NCBI GenBank assembly: GCA_041191405.1
Contig: JBEEOW010000006.1
Location: 1-64,000, forward strand
Source: JBEEOW01 sp041191405
GTDB lineage: Bacteria > Bacteroidota > Bacteroidia > Cytophagales > UBA9547
Length of the DNA: 64,000 bases
Direction of reading: 5' to 3'
Numbering within the stretch: the first letter of the stretch is position 1; each line of letters starts with the position of its first letter. The notes below the pieces were generated by a model. The model had not been told where the DNA came from. It did no database searches and saw only the letters and a program-made list of their open reading frames with translations. Positions 25,709 through 33,443 of this stretch are shown one piece after another. Both the position numbers and the translations under genes were made by a program.

Positions 25709-27208
25709 TTATAGGTATTTTTTTAAAATATTATAAAATTCATCAGGATTAAATGGTTTTGAAATATAATCATTCATTCCAGAATCCTTTACATTATCTT
25801 TGATATCAAAAAGAGCAGAAGCGGTAAGAGCTATAATTGGTATTTTCTCATCTTTTTCTCTTATTTTTAAAGTAGCTGTTAAACCATCCATTATTGGCAT
25901 GTGCAAATCCATTAATATGATATCAAATTCACTTTCAAAATATTTTTGAATTGCAATTTCTCCATTTTCAGCCCAGGTAACCTTAGCATTCCAATTTTGA
26001 AGCATTTTTTTAGCAATAATAGTATTTATTTTATTATCTTCTACTAATAATACTTTCATTGAATTTAAATCTTTGATTTCATCCGCTAATTTAATTTTGA
26101 TGTCAGCTAATTTATTATTTGATTTTTCAAACAATAATGTAAAGTAAAAAGTAGTACCAATGCCGAATTCACTTTTAACTTTTATTTCAGAATTTTGTAA
26201 TTCTAAGAGTTTTTTAACTATTGTTAGCCCTAAACCTGAACCTCCAAATTTTCTATTTATATTGGAATCAGCTTGTGTAAATCGTTCAAAAATTTGTTGT
26301 ATTTTATTTGATTCAATACCTATACCGGTATCAGAAATTTCAAATTTTATTGATATGTTTTTTTTGCTTTGATATTCTGCAATTAAATTTACTGTAATAA
26401 TGCCATTTTTAGTAAATTTAATTGCATTTGAAACTAAATTATTTAAAATTTGTGATAGCCTTGTTTCATCTCCGTATACAAAATCACTAATATTTTTGTC
26501 AACATTTATAATAATTTCATTGTGATATTCAGTTGCTTTGAAAAAATTTGAAAGTTTAATATTTTTTAATAAAATATGTAAATCTATTTCATTTTTAGCA
26601 AATTCAATTTTCCCTTCTTCTATTTTATTATAATCTAAAACATCATTTATTAGATTTAATAAATTATCTGAAGAAATGTGCAATGAATTTAGATATTCAG
26701 ATTGTTCAGGTAATGTCTCTTCTTGTTGTAATAGATGTATACTACCAATAATAGCATTCAAAGGAGTTCTAATTTCGTGACTCATTACAGAAAGAAAATT
26801 GGCTTTTGCTTTTGCTGAGTTTTCAGCTAATGCTTTTGCCTTGGTAAGCATTTCTTCAAGTTGAATTGATTCTTCAACTTTAGTTTCTAAGTATGAAATA
26901 ATTTCTGTAATATCATATTCATTTTCAATTGAATTGAGTTTGTCTTTTTTATCAAGAGATTGAATTAAAGTATTTATTCTTTTAATAGAATTTTTTAAAA
27001 TTTTTTCTTGTTCTTTTAAATCATTTAAAACTTTTTGATATTCTTTTTCACTAATTTCAAAAGCATGTTCTGACAACTTTTTATCTTTTTCATATGTTGA
27101 ATATAAATTGCTAATAGATTGATAAAAAGGTATCATTCTTTCGTCATACCTTAATTCTTCAGGCAGGAATTTTTGAATTTGTTTCTGTAATGCTCTATTA
27201 AGATCCAT
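25709..27208 (-). CDS. Soluble hybrid histidine kinase (HisKA-HATPase-REC)
   Basis: The 499-aa protein lacks a signal peptide and membrane helices. Residues 1-130 are charged and coiled-coil-like (Lys/Glu rich). HisKA follows with H144 in F-L-S-V-M-S-H-E-I-R-T-P-L-N. Then comes the ATPase (N-A-I-K-F-T, D-T-G-I-G-I, F-x-Q-A-D-S-x-x-x-R-x-x-G-G-S-G-L-G-L) and a receiver domain from about residue 384 with phospho-acceptor D434 in L-M-D-L-H-M-P-x-M-D-G. There is no HPt or DNA-binding output, so the phosphate must pass to another protein. The FIST gene ends 2 bp upstream, so the two are co-transcribed and probably form one sensor system in the cytosol. Confidence 0.95.
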   Translation of the reverse strand: MDLNRALQKQIQKFLPEELRYDERMIPFYQSISNLYSTYEKDKKLSEHAFEISEKEYQKVLNDLKEQEKILKNSIKRINTLIQSLDKKDKLNSIENEYDITEIISYLETKVEESIQLEEMLTKAKALAENSAKAKANFLSVMSHEIRTPLNAIIGSIHLLQQEETLPEQSEYLNSLHISSDNLLNLINDVLDYNKIEEGKIEFAKNEIDLHILLKNIKLSNFFKATEYHNEIIINVDKNISDFVYGDETRLSQILNNLVSNAIKFTKNGIITVNLIAEYQSKKNISIKFEISDTGIGIESNKIQQIFERFTQADSNINRKFGGSGLGLTIVKKLLELQNSEIKVKSEFGIGTTFYFTLLFEKSNNKLADIKIKLADEIKDLNSMKVLLVEDNKINTIIAKKMLQNWNAKVTWAENGEIAIQKYFESEFDIILMDLHMPIMDGLTATLKIREKDEKIPIIALTASALFDIKDNVKDSGMNDYISKPFNPDEFYNILKKYL

Positions 27209-27210
27209 TC

Positions 27211-28353
27211 TTAAACTTCAGTGAAAGTAGTTATTGTCATCGTTTGATTATGAAGTTCACAGATTGCTTTTTCATTTAAAGGTGATATTTCGCCATATGA
27301 ATAAAAACCTGAGACAACACAATTTTTGCCAAATATCTCAATTGCAGATTCCACTTCTTCATCTGTTCTTTCTTGAAGAATTAATTTTCGACCAACACAA
27401 CTTACTAATAATGCATATTGAGAATTAGCTTTTTGTGAAATTTCAATACATTTTTGAGCTGCTGTAGAAGAAGCTTCTATAAGCTTATCGAAATTTGCTT
27501 TCATTAATCTTACTTTGCTTCCTTCAGGGATATTTCCTGCAAATGTCATTTTCTTGTTTTCTTCATCAATTGTTAAAATAGTTCTTACCAAATTAGAACC
27601 ATCTTTTAATTTAATGGACAAAGGAAATAAAAGTGCAGAAGCTGGTAGTTCGTTAGAGTAAGGACCTAAATATTCTTTATATAAATCTAATGCGTTTTTG
27701 TTATCTAATTCAATTAATATGTTTTTTTCAGATTTTGTTACTGTTCTTTCAGTTCCAAATTCATCCCAACCTCCTAATGAACCATGTCCAATTTTTAAAT
27801 CTTGACTATATAACCCAACAGCAATAATATTTCCTTCAGTAGGTAATTTATTTAGTCCTGTAAGGGTAGAACTAAAATTTGAACCATCACCTGCTAAACC
27901 ACCTGTTATTGGTACTTGATTAATGTTTAATTTATTCAATCCTTGAACTAATTCGCCTCCATTAACTTGAATCCCATCTGAAAATATTAATATACAGGCT
28001 AAGTTTTCTGAATCAAGGCTTTTTGCTAAAAATACACCAGCATCAAAACTATTTTCATGTTTTGAAATTTGAGTTTCAATTGCTTTCACTTTGGTTTTTT
28101 CAAATGACAAAGCAGTTGCAACAATGGTATTATCGCTAACTTTATCTTGTATTATTTCACCAGAGGTTGAAGCTAATATAATTGATGCATTTGGGTATTG
28201 ATTCTTTAGATATTCAAAATTTGATTGATTTGCCAGTAAAGTCTTACTTCCAAACGCAAGGACTAAGGATGAATTTTCTACCAAAAAATTATTGTTTTTT
28301 GAAATTTCATTCCATTTTTCGTTTTCAAACAGTGTTAGTTGGCTCAATATCAT
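27211..28353 (-). CDS. FIST-domain sensor protein
   Basis: The 380-aa protein matches the FIST N and C sensory domains. The N part includes L-V-L-A-F-G-S, A-S-I-I-L-A-S-T-S-G-E-I and V-P-I-T-G-G-L-A-G-D-G (about residues 30-225). The C part includes L-P-A-S-A-L-L-F-P-L-S-I, R-T-I-L, the G-x-I-P-E-G-S-K-V-R-L-M segment and C-V-G-R-K-L-I-L. FIST proteins are predicted to bind small ligands such as amino acids and are found with kinases or cyclases. No membrane segment is visible. With the adjoining hybrid kinase it likely acts as the input half of a two-protein cytosolic sensor. ATG at 28353 starts the conserved N-terminus. Confidence 0.92.
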   Translation of the reverse strand: MILSQLTLFENEKWNEISKNNNFLVENSSLVLAFGSKTLLANQSNFEYLKNQYPNASIILASTSGEIIQDKVSDNTIVATALSFEKTKVKAIETQISKHENSFDAGVFLAKSLDSENLACILIFSDGIQVNGGELVQGLNKLNINQVPITGGLAGDGSNFSSTLTGLNKLPTEGNIIAVGLYSQDLKIGHGSLGGWDEFGTERTVTKSEKNILIELDNKNALDLYKEYLGPYSNELPASALLFPLSIKLKDGSNLVRTILTIDEENKKMTFAGNIPEGSKVRLMKANFDKLIEASSTAAQKCIEISQKANSQYALLVSCVGRKLILQERTDEEVESAIEIFGKNCVVSGFYSYGEISPLNEKAICELHNQTMTITTFTEV

Positions 28354-28508
28354 GATAATATTTTTATAGTATATTTCTGAAAACTTAATACGTTTAAAAG
28401 AAGAAATGGATTAAATTAATTTAAAAATACGTGATTAAACTTATATTTAATTCTTGCTTTAGAATAATTTATTTATTTATATCCATCAGATTGCTGGTGA
28501 ACAAAATA

Positions 28509-28691
28509 TTAATGAGAAGTATTTTCTACTAAAAATATTTTATATTTCTTTCCTTCTTTTAATACCGTTACATACATTTTAACTTTATCTATTGTTGAAT
28601 CATCTCGAGTATAGATGTTGTAAAAATCTAAAAAAGTTACTATGTATATATTTCCCTTCCCTGCAAGTTTTTCGATTTTTTTGCCCTGCAA
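28509..28691 (-). pseudogene. C-terminal remnant of an unknown protein
   Basis: About 60 codons with protein-like composition (an amphipathic strand pattern ending K-K-Y-K-I-F-L-V-E-N). The only start is a TTG that lies inside the end of a repeat element. No ribosome-binding context or N-terminal domain is visible. It looks like the 3' end of a gene whose upstream part was replaced by the repeat at 28683-28740. A short real gene cannot be excluded. Confidence 0.45.
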
Positions 28692-28740
28692 GGAGTTCGT
28701 ACTTCTACCGTCAGCCGTGCAAGAGTGTTTACACCTTGCA
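28683..28740 (-). repeat. Palindromic intergenic repeat, family R, copy 1
   Basis: Read on the minus strand it begins GCAAGGTGTAAACAC and ends TCCTTGCAGGGC. It has an internal hairpin TGCAAG/CTTGCA. It shares the layout of the copies at 28831 and 37383 with scattered base changes. Confidence 0.75.
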
Positions 28741-28830
28741 GCAACTAACTTATTTCATTGATGTATTCGTTTTACAATTAAGTGTATTATATATTCAAAT
28801 ATATTAGCTTATAAATATAATTACAAATTC

Positions 28831-28900
28831 TGGTCGCAAGGTGTAAACACACTTGCGAGGCGGACTGAGTGCCAGTATTTTAGGAACACCTTGCAGGGCT
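28831..28900 (+). repeat. Palindromic intergenic repeat, family R, copy 2
   Basis: It begins TCGCAAGGTGTAAACACAC, with hairpin TCGCAAG/CTTGCGA, and ends ACACCTTGCAGGGC. The outer arms GCAAGGTGT and ACACCTTGC are perfect complements, so the whole element can also fold end to end. Confidence 0.8.
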
Positions 28901-28994
28901 AAATAATATTAATGTTACAAAAATTAACCTTTTACTTATTATCATATTACGTATCACATTTAACAGTAAAACTTTGAACGAATTAACTAACAAT

Positions 28995-30323
28995 TTATAT
29001 CCTCCCCATTGCCTTCATTTCCATGTACTTATTCAAAGTTGTGATGGGTAAATTTTCGGGTTTGGTAAGGAAGGTTTGTATGGAGTGTGAACGTAATTGA
29101 GCACAAAGTGCCATTTTATCTAAATGGAATTTTTCGGCTAAGGTACCTGTGTATAAATCGTCTTTTGATGAAATTTCTTTGTAAATATTATCGCTTATAA
29201 AGGTATTTTCAAATAAAATTACCACCACTAAATGTTGTTTGTTGAGCTTACGAAGTACAGGTAAAATTCTATCAAGTCCGTGTTTGCTATCAATATTGGT
29301 GTAAATAAATAGTAAACTTCTGGTTTTGATGTTTTCTTTTACAAAATGATACAATAACTCGTAATCAGGTTCTTGTGGAGTAGAATTGAGCGCATACAAT
29401 TTATCCATTATTTTTCGCAACTGCGAAATACCACTATCAGCTTTAAGGAATGATTGTATTTTGTTATTGAAAGCCAAAAACCCAGGTTTATCTTGTTTGT
29501 TTAAAACCACTTTAGATATTGCCAAGGAACAATTAACTGCATGTTCAACAAGTGTTAAGCCATCAAAAGGCATGTGCATCAACCTGCCAACATCAATTAA
29601 AGAATATACTTGTTGCGATTTTTCATCGGAATAATGATTAACCATTAATGAGTTTTTGCGAGCAGTTGCTTTCCAGTTTATGCTTCTGATATCATCGCCA
29701 ATTACATAGTTTTTAATGTGGTCAAACTCATAATTATGCCCAACTCTACGTATTTTTTTAAGTCCATTTTGAGTTACATTGTTTGAAAAAGCTTTCAATT
29801 CCAAATCTTTCATAGCTGATACCGAAGGGTAAACTGGCAATTGTTTTTGAGCTTTTTCTGTTTTTTTGTATTCAAAATAACCTATTGGTCCTGCAATAAA
29901 AATATTGATATCGCCAAATGCATAAATACCTCGTGAATAAGGTTTTATGGTATAATCAATTTCACCAGTTTCGAGTGCATTGATATTTATTTGTTTCTCA
30001 AAATCACGAATTTGTAATTGATAAGGTAATTCATCAATTACACTTAACTTTAAAGTGTATTTATTGTCATTCTTAATTTTGATAAGGATTTTGTTTTTCT
30101 CACCAAGTTCAAGAATACGAGGCGTTTGCCTTTGTATTGAAGTTTGTTTTCCTGAAAAATTTAGGACTAATATTTCATATAAAACAGTTAAAATCCATAA
30201 AATAAACAGACCAATAGCTGGATAAAATAAGAATGAAACTCCGAAACTTACAGCAAATAATACTGCAAAAGCTGTTAAGCTTCGAAAAAACAATGGTCTG
30301 GAATATAAATGTTTGAAAATCAT
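28995..30323 (-). CDS. DUF58 domain protein
   Basis: The 442-aa protein has two N-terminal membrane helices (about 14-45) and an extracytoplasmic or cytoplasmic beta-rich region. The DUF58 core around residues 200-245 carries the diagnostic G-D-D-I-R-S-I-N-W-K-A-T-A-R. A vWA-like fold follows, with S-L-I-D-V-G-R. DUF58 proteins are regularly encoded next to MoxR AAA+ ATPases, which are thought to act on them as chaperone-type partners. It is the last gene of a five-gene minus-strand unit and overlaps the MoxR gene by 1 bp. The biological process is not established. Confidence 0.9.
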   Translation of the reverse strand: MIFKHLYSRPLFFRSLTAFAVLFAVSFGVSFLFYPAIGLFILWILTVLYEILVLNFSGKQTSIQRQTPRILELGEKNKILIKIKNDNKYTLKLSVIDELPYQLQIRDFEKQININALETGEIDYTIKPYSRGIYAFGDINIFIAGPIGYFEYKKTEKAQKQLPVYPSVSAMKDLELKAFSNNVTQNGLKKIRRVGHNYEFDHIKNYVIGDDIRSINWKATARKNSLMVNHYSDEKSQQVYSLIDVGRLMHMPFDGLTLVEHAVNCSLAISKVVLNKQDKPGFLAFNNKIQSFLKADSGISQLRKIMDKLYALNSTPQEPDYELLYHFVKENIKTRSLLFIYTNIDSKHGLDRILPVLRKLNKQHLVVVILFENTFISDNIYKEISSKDDLYTGTLAEKFHLDKMALCAQLRSHSIQTFLTKPENLPITTLNKYMEMKAMGRI

Positions 30324-31318
30324 TATCTAGGAATTTCAATACTTTGAATAATGGCATTAATTACTTCTTCTGATTCTAAACCTTCAAGGTCACGCTCAGG
30401 ATTAAGAATAATTCTGTGATTCAATACATGCAATGCAACCGTTTTTATGTCGTCAGGCGTTACAAAATTGCGTCCGTTAATGGCTGCCATTGCTTTTGAT
30501 GTTTTTAAAATGGCAAGCGATGCACGAGGCGAAGCGCCAAGATAAATATCGGCATGGTTACGGGTTTGGGTAACAATAGCAGCAATGTATCTCAACAATT
30601 CTGGCTTAATAAATACTTTTTCTACAATTGATTTTGCCTCAAGAATTGAACTTGTTGAAGCTACTTTTTGAATAGAATCAGCTAATGATTGTTTAAAATC
30701 AGACTGATACATGTTCAAAATTTCAATTTCTTCATGCAATTCAGGATAAGTTAATTTCAACTTAAACAAAAACCTATCAAGCTGAGCTTCAGGAAGTTTG
30801 TAAGTGCCTTCTTGTTCAATTGGGTTTTGAGTAGCAATTACAAAAAACGGAGATTCAAGCTGGTATTTATTTCCTTCAATGGTAGCCTGCGATTCTTCCA
30901 TTGCCTCAAATAAAGCACTTTGGGTTTTAGCTGGCGATCTGTTTATTTCGTCAATAAGAATAATATTGGCGAATATTGGTCCTTTATGGAAAATAAACTC
31001 CGAGTTTTTTAAGTTAAAAACTGACGAACCCAAAATATCACTTGGCATTAAGTCAGGTGTAAACTGAATTCTACTGAATTTACTATCAATAGATTTGGCC
31101 AAACTTTTGGCAAGATAGGTTTTTGCAATACCAGGAACACCCTCAAGCAAAATGTGTCCACCACTTAATAAAGCTGTGGTAATAAGTTCAATATTATCAG
31201 TTTGCCCAATGATAACTTTGCGTAATTCTCTTAAAATACGTTCGTATAAATCAGCTACAGGCGTAACATTAAGTTCTTGCGACTGAAAATTTTCAGTAAA
31301 AGTGTTTTCGTTTTCCAT
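30323..31318 (-). CDS. MoxR-family AAA+ ATPase
   Basis: The 331-aa protein has Walker A G-V-P-G-I-A-K-T (60-67), Walker B I-I-L-I-D-E-I-N-R, the MoxR segment A-K-T-Q-S-A-L-F-E-A-M-E-E, sensor 1 in A-T-Q-N-P-I-E-Q-E-G-T-Y-x-L-P-E-A-Q-L-D-R-F, and sensor 2 G-A-S-P-R-A in the lid. MoxR proteins remodel or activate partner proteins, often those with vWA-type domains. Here the partner is probably the DUF58 protein encoded immediately downstream with a 1-bp overlap. It starts 3 bp after the DUF4350 gene. Confidence 0.95.
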   Translation of the reverse strand: MENENTFTENFQSQELNVTPVADLYERILRELRKVIIGQTDNIELITTALLSGGHILLEGVPGIAKTYLAKSLAKSIDSKFSRIQFTPDLMPSDILGSSVFNLKNSEFIFHKGPIFANIILIDEINRSPAKTQSALFEAMEESQATIEGNKYQLESPFFVIATQNPIEQEGTYKLPEAQLDRFLFKLKLTYPELHEEIEILNMYQSDFKQSLADSIQKVASTSSILEAKSIVEKVFIKPELLRYIAAIVTQTRNHADIYLGASPRASLAILKTSKAMAAINGRNFVTPDDIKTVALHVLNHRIILNPERDLEGLESEEVINAIIQSIEIPR

Positions 31319-31321
31319 ATT

Positions 31322-32782
31322 TTACTTTTTGCTTAAGTGCGAATAGAATTTATTAATATCAATGATTACTTCTTTAAAATAAATTTTGTCATCTAACGAA
31401 CGTGCATTTTTGAGCATTTGTTGATGCATAATTAGCTTCACTATCAATTCTTTATCAAAACCTGCAACTGCATGAAGCTTGTTTACAAACTCGTCATTAT
31501 CTTCTCTGAGTGTAATTTTGAAAGTTTGTCTGATAAAAATAAATAAATGATTGATTTTCATTTGAAGAATTTCGGCATCGTTACCACTTTCGCTTTTGTA
31601 AAGTCGGGCTATGGTTTCGAGATATTCTTCAGTGGTGTTTTCGGGTAATTTATAAACTTCTATATGTTTTTGGCGACGTTTTAAATTGAAAATCAAGTAC
31701 AAAATACCTGTAGCCAACAATATATACCAAGCCCATTTTAACTCTCTTTGCGATAAAATATAAGATAATGAATTGTTAAAATTCGGTCCATCACCGTTTT
31801 CGTTTTTATTGTGATATACTTTATGATATTTTTCCCAATAAACAGTTCCTTTCTTAAAATCTTTAAATAAAAGCGAAAAGAGTTGAGGTGTATGTTTATC
31901 AATCAAATTGATATTACCCAACACAAACGGATTTACCCAAAGATAAATTCCACCTTTTCCATAAGGTATTTTTATATAAACTGCATGATTTTGTTCATCT
32001 CTTGCAAGAATTTCAATTTTCACTTTTGATAAAATTGAAATTGAATCTGAAATACTATTTACAAAATAATCATTTACTTTTTTGTAATTGTTGATTTTGT
32101 TGTATCTCACTTTAAACTTATTATCAGCGGAATATACATTCAAATATCCTTGTTTTTGTGAAAGGATAATATTTTGATAATGAGTTTTTTTAATAGTTTT
32201 TTTCAGAGAATCAACTGTCTTTTCAATAACTTCTTCAACTATCGGTGATTCAACTTCTTGCTCTTCAAATACAACTGTAGTGTCAACAATAGTTGAGTCA
32301 GCGTAAGTAGTTGTATTTGTAGAATCTGTTATTTCAGAAGGTTCTTCATTTTCGTCAATTTCTTCTTGTTCAATTTCTTCAATTTGGGTTGGAATAATAT
32401 CTTCAAGTAATTCATGAGGAAAATTTTCAGAAGCAATAAATGCGTTATTACCTTCGTCTATAAACTTCAAAAAGGCTTTTTTATCTTCATCCGTAAAATA
32501 AAGCTGACCTCTTTCTGTAAAAACGTAAGTAGCATTTTTAGCTTTGCCCATAAAACTTCTCCAAGGCTTATTTACAGTAAAAAACTTATCTTCCTCTGCT
32601 AAATTATCCTGAACTAAATCTTTAAATAATTTTATTCCATAAGGATGTGTTGTTTTTTCTTCATCATATTCCGAATACCAATCAATGGTGGTACTATTGA
32701 TGTAAATAATTACACCAACCAATGCCGCTACCAAAACAAAAATAATGGCTTTAGTTGTAAAATTTCCTTGTAACTTTTTCAT
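31322..32782 (-). CDS. DUF4350 domain membrane protein
   Basis: The 486-aa protein has an N-terminal membrane helix (about 10-28). A DUF4350 domain follows (S-E-Y-D-E-E-K-T-T-H-P-Y-G-I-K-L-F-K-D-L near the start, and F-I-A-S-E-N-F), then a Glu-rich low-complexity linker (about 130-190), and a second helix near residues 372-392 leading to a helical cytosolic tail. DUF4350 is known from clusters with MoxR and DUF58 and resembles a GATase-like sandwich; no enzymatic residues can be confirmed. Its start is next to the DUF4129 stop without a gap, indicating coupling. Confidence 0.85.
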   Translation of the reverse strand: MKKLQGNFTTKAIIFVLVAALVGVIIYINSTTIDWYSEYDEEKTTHPYGIKLFKDLVQDNLAEEDKFFTVNKPWRSFMGKAKNATYVFTERGQLYFTDEDKKAFLKFIDEGNNAFIASENFPHELLEDIIPTQIEEIEQEEIDENEEPSEITDSTNTTTYADSTIVDTTVVFEEQEVESPIVEEVIEKTVDSLKKTIKKTHYQNIILSQKQGYLNVYSADNKFKVRYNKINNYKKVNDYFVNSISDSISILSKVKIEILARDEQNHAVYIKIPYGKGGIYLWVNPFVLGNINLIDKHTPQLFSLLFKDFKKGTVYWEKYHKVYHNKNENGDGPNFNNSLSYILSQRELKWAWYILLATGILYLIFNLKRRQKHIEVYKLPENTTEEYLETIARLYKSESGNDAEILQMKINHLFIFIRQTFKITLREDNDEFVNKLHAVAGFDKELIVKLIMHQQMLKNARSLDDKIYFKEVIIDINKFYSHLSKK

Positions 32783-33439
32783 TTAAAAATGTTTAATAAA
32801 AGTTGAACATTCATTACTAAAGCTATTGTATTCTGTTTGAGTTACCGCAATTTTTGCAAAACGGAGTCTATCAAATGCATTATTCAAATTCTTCAACTCC
32901 CTAAAATGTGGAGTATCAAATATTTCATACAAATATTCTTTGTTTGATTTATCTTTTCTATACTTGATTAATTCTTTAACAACTAAAGTTTTGAGTACTT
33001 TAAAATAATTGAGTTTAACTGCTAATTCCCAATTTCCAGCTTGTACAGCTTTGTTTATCAATTCATCAAGATTAGCTGCAATTAAATTTTCTTCTATTTG
33101 GTTTATTATGTTATCACTTTCTTCTTGAGAAATATAATTTGAATTTGATTTACTTAATAACCAAATTAAATAAACCAATGCAGCAACAATTAGTGCAATT
33201 ATTACTGTCCAAAACAGAATTGAAACTATATCTTGAGAAAATACGCCTTGTGGCATTGAAATATTATTGTTCTGTTTTGTTGGAGTTTTCTCTTTTTCTT
33301 TAGGAAATTTATATTCATCCAAATGCTTTTTGTATTTTTCATTATCAAATGCTATTTTTTTGCTAAATGCTTTTGAATTAGCAAGTAATGAAATGCAAAT
33401 GAATAAAAAAACAACTATTCTTTTAATTGTAAAAGTCAT
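32783..33439 (-). CDS. DUF4129-like membrane protein
   Basis: The 218-aa protein has a signal peptide (about 7-25) and a short extracytoplasmic segment with charged K/E residues. A membrane helix follows (about 70-95), then a helical cytosolic domain of the DUF4129 type (L-N-Y-F-K-V-L-K-T-L-V, K-S-N-K-E-Y-L, F-R-x-L-x-x-x-F-D-R-L-R-F-A). DUF4129 domains accompany MoxR/DUF58 genes and in some bacteria are fused to transglutaminase-like domains. It lies 4 bp from the SpoIIM-like gene and directly abuts the DUF4350 gene. Confidence 0.75.
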   Translation of the reverse strand: MTFTIKRIVVFLFICISLLANSKAFSKKIAFDNEKYKKHLDEYKFPKEKEKTPTKQNNNISMPQGVFSQDIVSILFWTVIIALIVAALVYLIWLLSKSNSNYISQEESDNIINQIEENLIAANLDELINKAVQAGNWELAVKLNYFKVLKTLVVKELIKYRKDKSNKEYLYEIFDTPHFRELKNLNNAFDRLRFAKIAVTQTEYNSFSNECSTFIKHF

Positions 33440-33443
33440 GATA

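Larger units (their letters stand above)
28354..28994. other. Gene-poor stretch with a coding remnant and two inverted repeat elements
   Basis: This 641-bp gap contains a 3' gene remnant on the minus strand (28509-28691) and two copies of a palindromic repeat facing each other (28683-28740 minus, 28831-28900 plus). The rest is AT-rich without recognised signals. Confidence 0.6.

Noticed and set aside
28592..28807. Plus-strand open frame across the repeat and the remnant
   Set aside because: It runs through a palindromic repeat and has Cys/Phe-rich nonsense sequence.
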